Positions 60,298 to 64,000 of a stretch of DNA of 64,000 bases are shown here, piece by piece (position 1 is the first letter of the stretch; each line of letters begins with the position of its first letter). This DNA is from an uncultured Pseudokineococcus sp. (GTDB taxonomy: Bacteria; Actinomycetota; Actinomycetes; Actinomycetales; Quadrisphaeraceae). The DNA lies in the NCBI RefSeq assembly GCF_947499845.1, contig NZ_CANMPM010000012.1, forward strand, positions 33,936 through 97,935, written 5' to 3'. A program made the position numbers and the translations under genes. A model generated the notes under the pieces. That model was not told the origin of the DNA and ran no database searches. It saw only the letters and a program-made list of their open reading frames with translations.

Positions 60298-62150
60298 GCC
60301 GCGCCGCCCGCCGCCGAGGGCACCCGCGACTGGCGCGCGCCGGGCCCGGGACCGCGGGGGTCGTCGTCCGCGGCGCCGTCGCCGTCGTCGTCGGGCCGTC
60401 CAGCACTGGTGCGTCGCCCGCCCAGGGCGCCGACGAGGGCCGCGAGGGCCCCCAGCACCGTGAGGGCGACCTCGGGCCAGGCGCCGGCGCGCGCGGCGGG
60501 GGTCAGGCTGGTGCGCAGGGGGACCTCCTGGACGAGGACGTCGGGGGTGAACAGCTCGGTGGTGCGGCCCGTGCTGCCGTCCGGGGCGATGACCGCGGAG
60601 ACGCCCACGGTGGACGCGTGGACGACCGCGCGGCCCTCCTCGACGGCCCGCACCCGGGAGATGGCCAGCTGCTGGACGCTCTCGTCGGTGAAGCCGAACG
60701 TGGCGTTGTTCGTCGGGACGACGAGCAGCTCGGCGCCGCCGCGGACGACGTCGTCGACGAGGCCGTCCTCGACCACCTCGAAGCAGATGAGGGCGCCCAG
60801 CCGGGCTCCGGCGACGTCGAGGAGGCCGGGCCGCTCCCCCGGCACCATGTCGGCGCGGACGAGGTCGACCTTGTCGCTGAAGAGGCGGAAGAAGTCGCGG
60901 TGGGGCACGTACTCGCCGAAGGGCACCGGGTGCCGCTTGGCGTAGACCTGCGTCGGACCCTCCCCCGGCTCCCACACGACGACCACGTTGCGCAGCTCGT
61001 CGTCCTGGAGCTCGTCCCCTGTGCTGCCCGTGCCCGCCTCGAGGTCCGCGGGCAGCCCGGTGCCGCGGCTGCCCCGGACGAGCGTGCCGACGAGCACCGG
61101 CGCCCCGATCGCCCGGACGGCCTCCTCGATGCGGGCGGCGGCGTCGGCGTTGGCGAAGGGGTCGATGTCGCTGGCGTTCTCCGGCCAGACGACGACGTCG
61201 GGCTGCGGCGCCCGCCCCGCGGCGACGGCGTCGGCCAGCTCCTCGGTGGCGCGCACGTGGTTGTCGAGGACGGCGCGGCGCTCCGCGTTGAAGTCCAGGC
61301 CCGGCTCCGGCACGTCGCCCTGCACGGCGGCGACGACGAGGGTGCCGGCCTCCGCCGCCGTGGGGCGCGGCACGAGCGCCCCGCCGGCGGCGAGGAGCGC
61401 CGCGAGCAGGAGCGGCGGCAGGACCCGCGCGGTCGACCGCGCGAGCGCCCGCGGGGCGGTGGACGACGGGCCGACGGCCGGCTCCGCCCCCTCGCGGCGG
61501 AGCCGGTGCTGCCCCGCCGCTGCCGCGAGGTGCAGGAGGACCAGCGCCAGCGCGGCCCCCGTCGTCGCGACGGCGAAGGACACGAGCGGCGCCCCGCCCA
61601 GCGCGGCCAGCCCCACGGTCGGGGAGTCCGCCTGGCTGAAGGCGAGCCGCCCCCAGCCGAAGCCCCCGAAGGGGAAGCGGGCCCGCAGGGCCTCCACACC
61701 GGTCCACACCGCGCCCGCGCCCACCGCCTGCAGGCACGCCGTCACCGCGCCGGGGGGCGTCCAGGCACCGGGCGGCACCTCCCGGTGCGCGGGCGTGCCG
61801 GCGGCGTCCCGGCCGCCGCTCCGGCCGCCGCCCCGGCCGGCTCGCAGGACGAGCGCGACGAGGAGCCCGGCCAGGGCGACGAAGAGGGCCTCGGCCACCG
61901 CGAGTGCGTAGGCGACGGGGCCGACGTACTCCGCGGTCCAGCGCAGCAGCACGACGAAGAGGACCAGGCCGTGGAGGAGCCCCAGGAGGGCGGCTGTGCG
62001 CAGCCGCGCGCCGGCGACGGCGGCCACGAGGGCGCCGACGCCGGGGGCGGCGAGCCACCACCACCCCGGCTCGGGGAAGGCGACCGCCACGAGCGCGCCC
62101 CCCAGCGCGGCGGTGGCCGCGCGGGCCAGGGGCGAGGGGCGCAGCAGCAC
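60294..62150 (-). CDS. lnt: apolipoprotein N-acyltransferase
   Basis: Adds the third acyl chain to the N-terminal cysteine of lipoproteins. 618 residues: seven or eight hydrophobic segments, then a nitrilase-like domain with Glu in VVWPENASDI, Lys in VYAKRHPVPFGEYVP and Cys in LICFEVVEDG, plus a C-terminal membrane helix and an Asp/Gly-rich tail. GTG 62150 lies 6 bases after TACCCT (minus strand), leaderless. Two lipoproteins in this window (43248 and 62718) are potential substrates. Confidence 0.92.
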
Positions 62151-62156
62151 GGGTCC

Positions 62157-62162
62157 AGGGTA
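62157..62162 (-). promoter_or_regulatory. leaderless promoter -10 (TACCCT), lnt
   Basis: TACCCT on the minus strand, 6 bases before GTG 62150. Confidence 0.6.
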
Positions 62163-62717
62163 GGCGCCCGGCGATGGGCGCCCGGCGACGGCGACGGCGC
62201 CGCGACCCCGAGCCGACGGCCGGGCGGCTGAGCGGACGGACCCGCCCGCCCTTCGGTCCGTCCGAGCCTCGGTGGCGCCGGGGTCTGCGGGACGTTGTCT
62301 ACGGGGCGAGCGGGTCCGCCGCTGCTCCACCACGTGCACGGGTGGCCGCGGTGGCCGACGACGACGGTACTCGGGGCAGGGCCCGTGTCAACCGCCTGCG
62401 GGGAGGTCGGGGACCCCCTCTGACCTGCGGTGATGCACCGTCGTCGCAGGTCAGGGCGCAGCACGTCCGACGAGCCTCCGAGGCGGTCGCGGACCCGGGG
62501 CGGGCCCCCGCCCGGACCCGTCCCGGACCCGCCCCGCGGCGGCGCCGGCGAGCCGGCGCGCACTCCCCCCGCTCGGGGCGGCCGTCACCCGGGCAGGTGC
62601 CTGAGCGTCACGATCGCATCACGGTGGTCGTCGGGCGGCGCCGTCGCGGATATGTTCGGGCCCGCGACTTATCCACGGGCCGACGACGACCCGGGTCCAC
62701 GATGCGAAGGAGCATCC
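62163..62717. other. 555-base intergenic region between lnt and the sugar-binding gene
   Basis: No convincing gene. It holds a consensus minus-strand promoter (62364-62391), a 10-bp-stem hairpin (62233-62264), a TGACCTGCG / CGCAGGTCA inverted repeat (62421-62453) and a TATGTT element (62651-62656) that may be the -10 of the binding-protein gene. Confidence 0.55.
62233..62357 (-). ncRNA. candidate small RNA upstream of lnt
   Basis: On the minus strand TTGACA (62391-62386), 16 bases, TACCGT (62369-62364) form a near-consensus promoter with a start near 62357. About 95-125 bases on, a 10-bp stem (62233-62242 with 62255-62264) could end the transcript before the separate leaderless promoter of lnt. 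No frame inside looks coding. Alternatively it is a long leader of lnt. Confidence 0.3.
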
Positions 62718-63818
62718 ATGCGCGTGCGCAGCACCGCCCTCGCGGCCGCCTCCGCGGCCGCCGTCCTCGCCCTCGCCGGCTGCGGCAGCGACTCCGGCTC
62801 CGGCTCGGGCAGCTCCGGGGGCAGCACCGACGGCGGCGGGGGGTCCGACGGCCCCCAGGTCGGCGTGATCCTCCCCGACACCGAGTCCTCGGCCCGCTGG
62901 GAGTCCTTCGACGCCCCCCTGCTCCAGCAGGCGTTCGACGACGCCGGCGTCACGGCCGTCATCCAGAACGCCCAGGGCGACGCCTCGGCGATGCAGACCA
63001 TCGCCGACCAGATGATCACCCAGGGCGTGCAGGTCCTCGCCATCGTCAACCTCGACTCCGACTCCGGCGCGGCGATCGAGGCCAAGGCGCAGCAGGCCGG
63101 CGTGCAGACGATCGACTACGACCGCCTCACCCTCGGCGGGTCCGCCGACTACTACGTGTCCTTCGACAACACGAAGGTCGGTGAGCTGCAGGGCGAGGGC
63201 CTGGCCCAGTGCCTCGGCGACACGCCGACGGACATCGCCTACCTCAACGGCTCGCCCACCGACAACAACGCGACGCTGTTCTCGGCCGGCGCCCACAGCG
63301 TCCTCGACCCGATGACGCAGTACACCGTCGTGGCCGAGCAGGCCGTGCCCGACTGGGACAACCAGCAGGCGGCGACGATCTTCGAGCAGATGCTCACGCA
63401 GAACCCGACCATCGGGGGCGTCCTGGCCGCCAACGACGGCCTCGGCAACGCGGCGATCTCCATCCTCGCGAAGAACGGCCTCAACGGGCAGGTCCCGGTG
63501 ACGGGGCAGGACGCCACGGTCCAGGGCCTGCAGAACATCCTCGCCGGCGACCAGTGCATGACGGTCTACAAGGCCGTCACGCAGGAGGCGCAGGGCCTGG
63601 CCGACACGGCCATCGCCCTCATCAACGGCGAGGAGCCGGAGACCACCGGCACCGTGACCGACGAGACGGGCGGCCGCGAGGTCGCGTCCATCCTCCTCGA
63701 GCCGCAGGCCATCTTCCGCGACAACGTCAAGGACGTCGTGGACGACGGCTTCGTCACCGCCGACGAGCTCTGCACGGGGAAGTTCGCCGACGCCTGCAGC
63801 GAGCTCGGCATCTCCTGA
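62718..63818 (+). CDS. sugar ABC transporter substrate-binding lipoprotein, XylF/ChvE type
   Basis: 366 residues. Signal peptide and lipobox LALAGCGS (Cys22), Ser/Gly linker, then a family-2 (Peripla_BP_4) fold: GVILPDTESSARWESFDAPL, VLAIVNLDSDSGAAIEAKAQ, IDYDRLTLGGSADYYVSFDN, GVLAANDGLGNAAISIL and TGQDATVQGLQNILAGDQ. The pattern is that of D-xylose or related aldose binding. AAGGAG lies 6 bases before ATG 62718. The ATPase and permease genes would follow downstream of the window. Confidence 0.92.
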   Translation: MRVRSTALAAASAAAVLALAGCGSDSGSGSGSSGGSTDGGGGSDGPQVGVILPDTESSARWESFDAPLLQQAFDDAGVTAVIQNAQGDASAMQTIADQMITQGVQVLAIVNLDSDSGAAIEAKAQQAGVQTIDYDRLTLGGSADYYVSFDNTKVGELQGEGLAQCLGDTPTDIAYLNGSPTDNNATLFSAGAHSVLDPMTQYTVVAEQAVPDWDNQQAATIFEQMLTQNPTIGGVLAANDGLGNAAISILAKNGLNGQVPVTGQDATVQGLQNILAGDQCMTVYKAVTQEAQGLADTAIALINGEEPETTGTVTDETGGREVASILLEPQAIFRDNVKDVVDDGFVTADELCTGKFADACSELGIS

Positions 63819-63825
63819 GGCACCC

Positions 63826-63856
63826 GGTCCCGCTGACGCACCGCGTCACCGGGACC
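63826..63856 (+). terminator. hairpin after the sugar-binding gene
   Basis: GGTCCCG..TGACGC pairs with GCGTCA..CGGGACC with one C-C mismatch, 7 bases after the stop. In binding-protein operons such a hairpin limits read-through to the transporter genes. Confidence 0.6.
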
Positions 63857-63880
63857 ACCGGGCGGGCGGGCCGGACCCGG

Positions 63881-64000
63881 CCCCCCCCCCCCCCCCGCGC
63901 CCCCCCCCCCCCCCGCCCCCCCCGGCGCCCCCCCCCCCCCGGGGGGGCCCCCCCCGCCCCGCCCCCCCCCGCCCGCGGCCCCCCCCCCCCCCCCCGCCGC
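63881..64000. other. low-complexity poly-C end, probable assembly artefact
   Basis: The last 120 bases are runs of C broken by scattered G, with no A or T at all. No gene or structure can be read from it. Confidence 0.8.

Noticed and set aside
62672..62680. DnaA-box-like word TTATCCACG
   Set aside because: Single copy with one mismatch and no dnaA/dnaN nearby; not an origin.
63830..64000. Open frames through the poly-C end
   Set aside because: Sequence is artefactual.

Overview
The window is chromosomal DNA from a very GC-rich actinomycete (Actinomycetota). The evidence is extreme G/C at third codon positions, frequent GTG starts, 4-base ATGA/GTGA gene overlaps, RbpA, GarA, F420-type flavoprotein and RskA-type anti-sigma genes, and two gene orders that are hallmarks of the phylum. 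The mixture (fused OleBC olefin locus, GH92 mannosidase, DUF881 cluster) would fit a Kineosporiaceae-like or related lineage, but the genus cannot be fixed from sequence reading alone. No transposase, integrase, prophage or CRISPR array was seen. The last ~120 bases are an almost pure C run that looks like an assembly artefact, so the window probably ends at a contig end.

Region 1 (1-5.9 kb): rluB (5' end outside the window), aroH, tyrA, cmk, plsC-like acyltransferase and der, followed by tRNA-Pro(GGG). Region 2 (6-15.4 kb): the conserved actinobacterial cluster pgsA-like / DUF881 / sbp / DUF881 / gcvH / garA / MerR / bifunctional nuclease / MerR / gcvP, the counterpart of M. tuberculosis Rv1822-Rv1832, with a singlet glycine riboswitch in front of gcvP. 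Region 3 (15.4-23.8 kb): an ECF sigma / RskA-type anti-sigma pair, a SbcD/SbcC-like (YhaO/YhaN-like) pair whose ATPase lacks a zinc hook, a GCS2-type carboxylate-amine ligase behind GC-rich palindromic repeats, an F420/PPOX flavoprotein and a small P-loop kinase. Region 4 (23.8-29.7 kb): an olefin (long-chain alkene) operon oleA-oleBC-oleD, all with 4-base overlaps, followed 4 bases later by an APH(3')-like kinase.

Region 5 (30-41.2 kb): small accessory genes, including histidine phosphatase, small membrane proteins, Nudix, SatD-like protein with a perfect 20-bp-arm palindrome on its promoter, EthD-like protein, a COG5610-like HAD protein divergent from a UbiA-like membrane protein, a two-domain sulfurtransferase, panD, and a MSMEG_6728-type protein fused to a second domain. 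Region 6 (41.2-51.5 kb): a mannoside-use locus made of two ABC permeases, a lipoprotein binding protein, a LacI regulator and a secreted 1838-residue GH92 alpha-mannosidase. Three LacI-type palindromes mark the two target promoters. No ATPase gene is present, so a shared MsiK-type ATPase is expected elsewhere. Region 7 (51.5-64 kb): AI-2E family permease, long-chain acyl-CoA synthetase, secreted M15 peptidase, glycerophosphodiesterase, MFS (UMF1) permease, rbpA behind a SigR-like promoter, fxsA, lnt, and a xylose/ribose-type sugar-binding lipoprotein.

Two sequence themes recur. First, at least eleven genes have a TAnnnT -10 element only 6-8 bases before their ATG/GTG and no Shine-Dalgarno, i.e. 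they look leaderless. Second, convergent genes are separated by perfect 20-26 bp hairpins with 3-5 base loops that should stop transcription from both sides.
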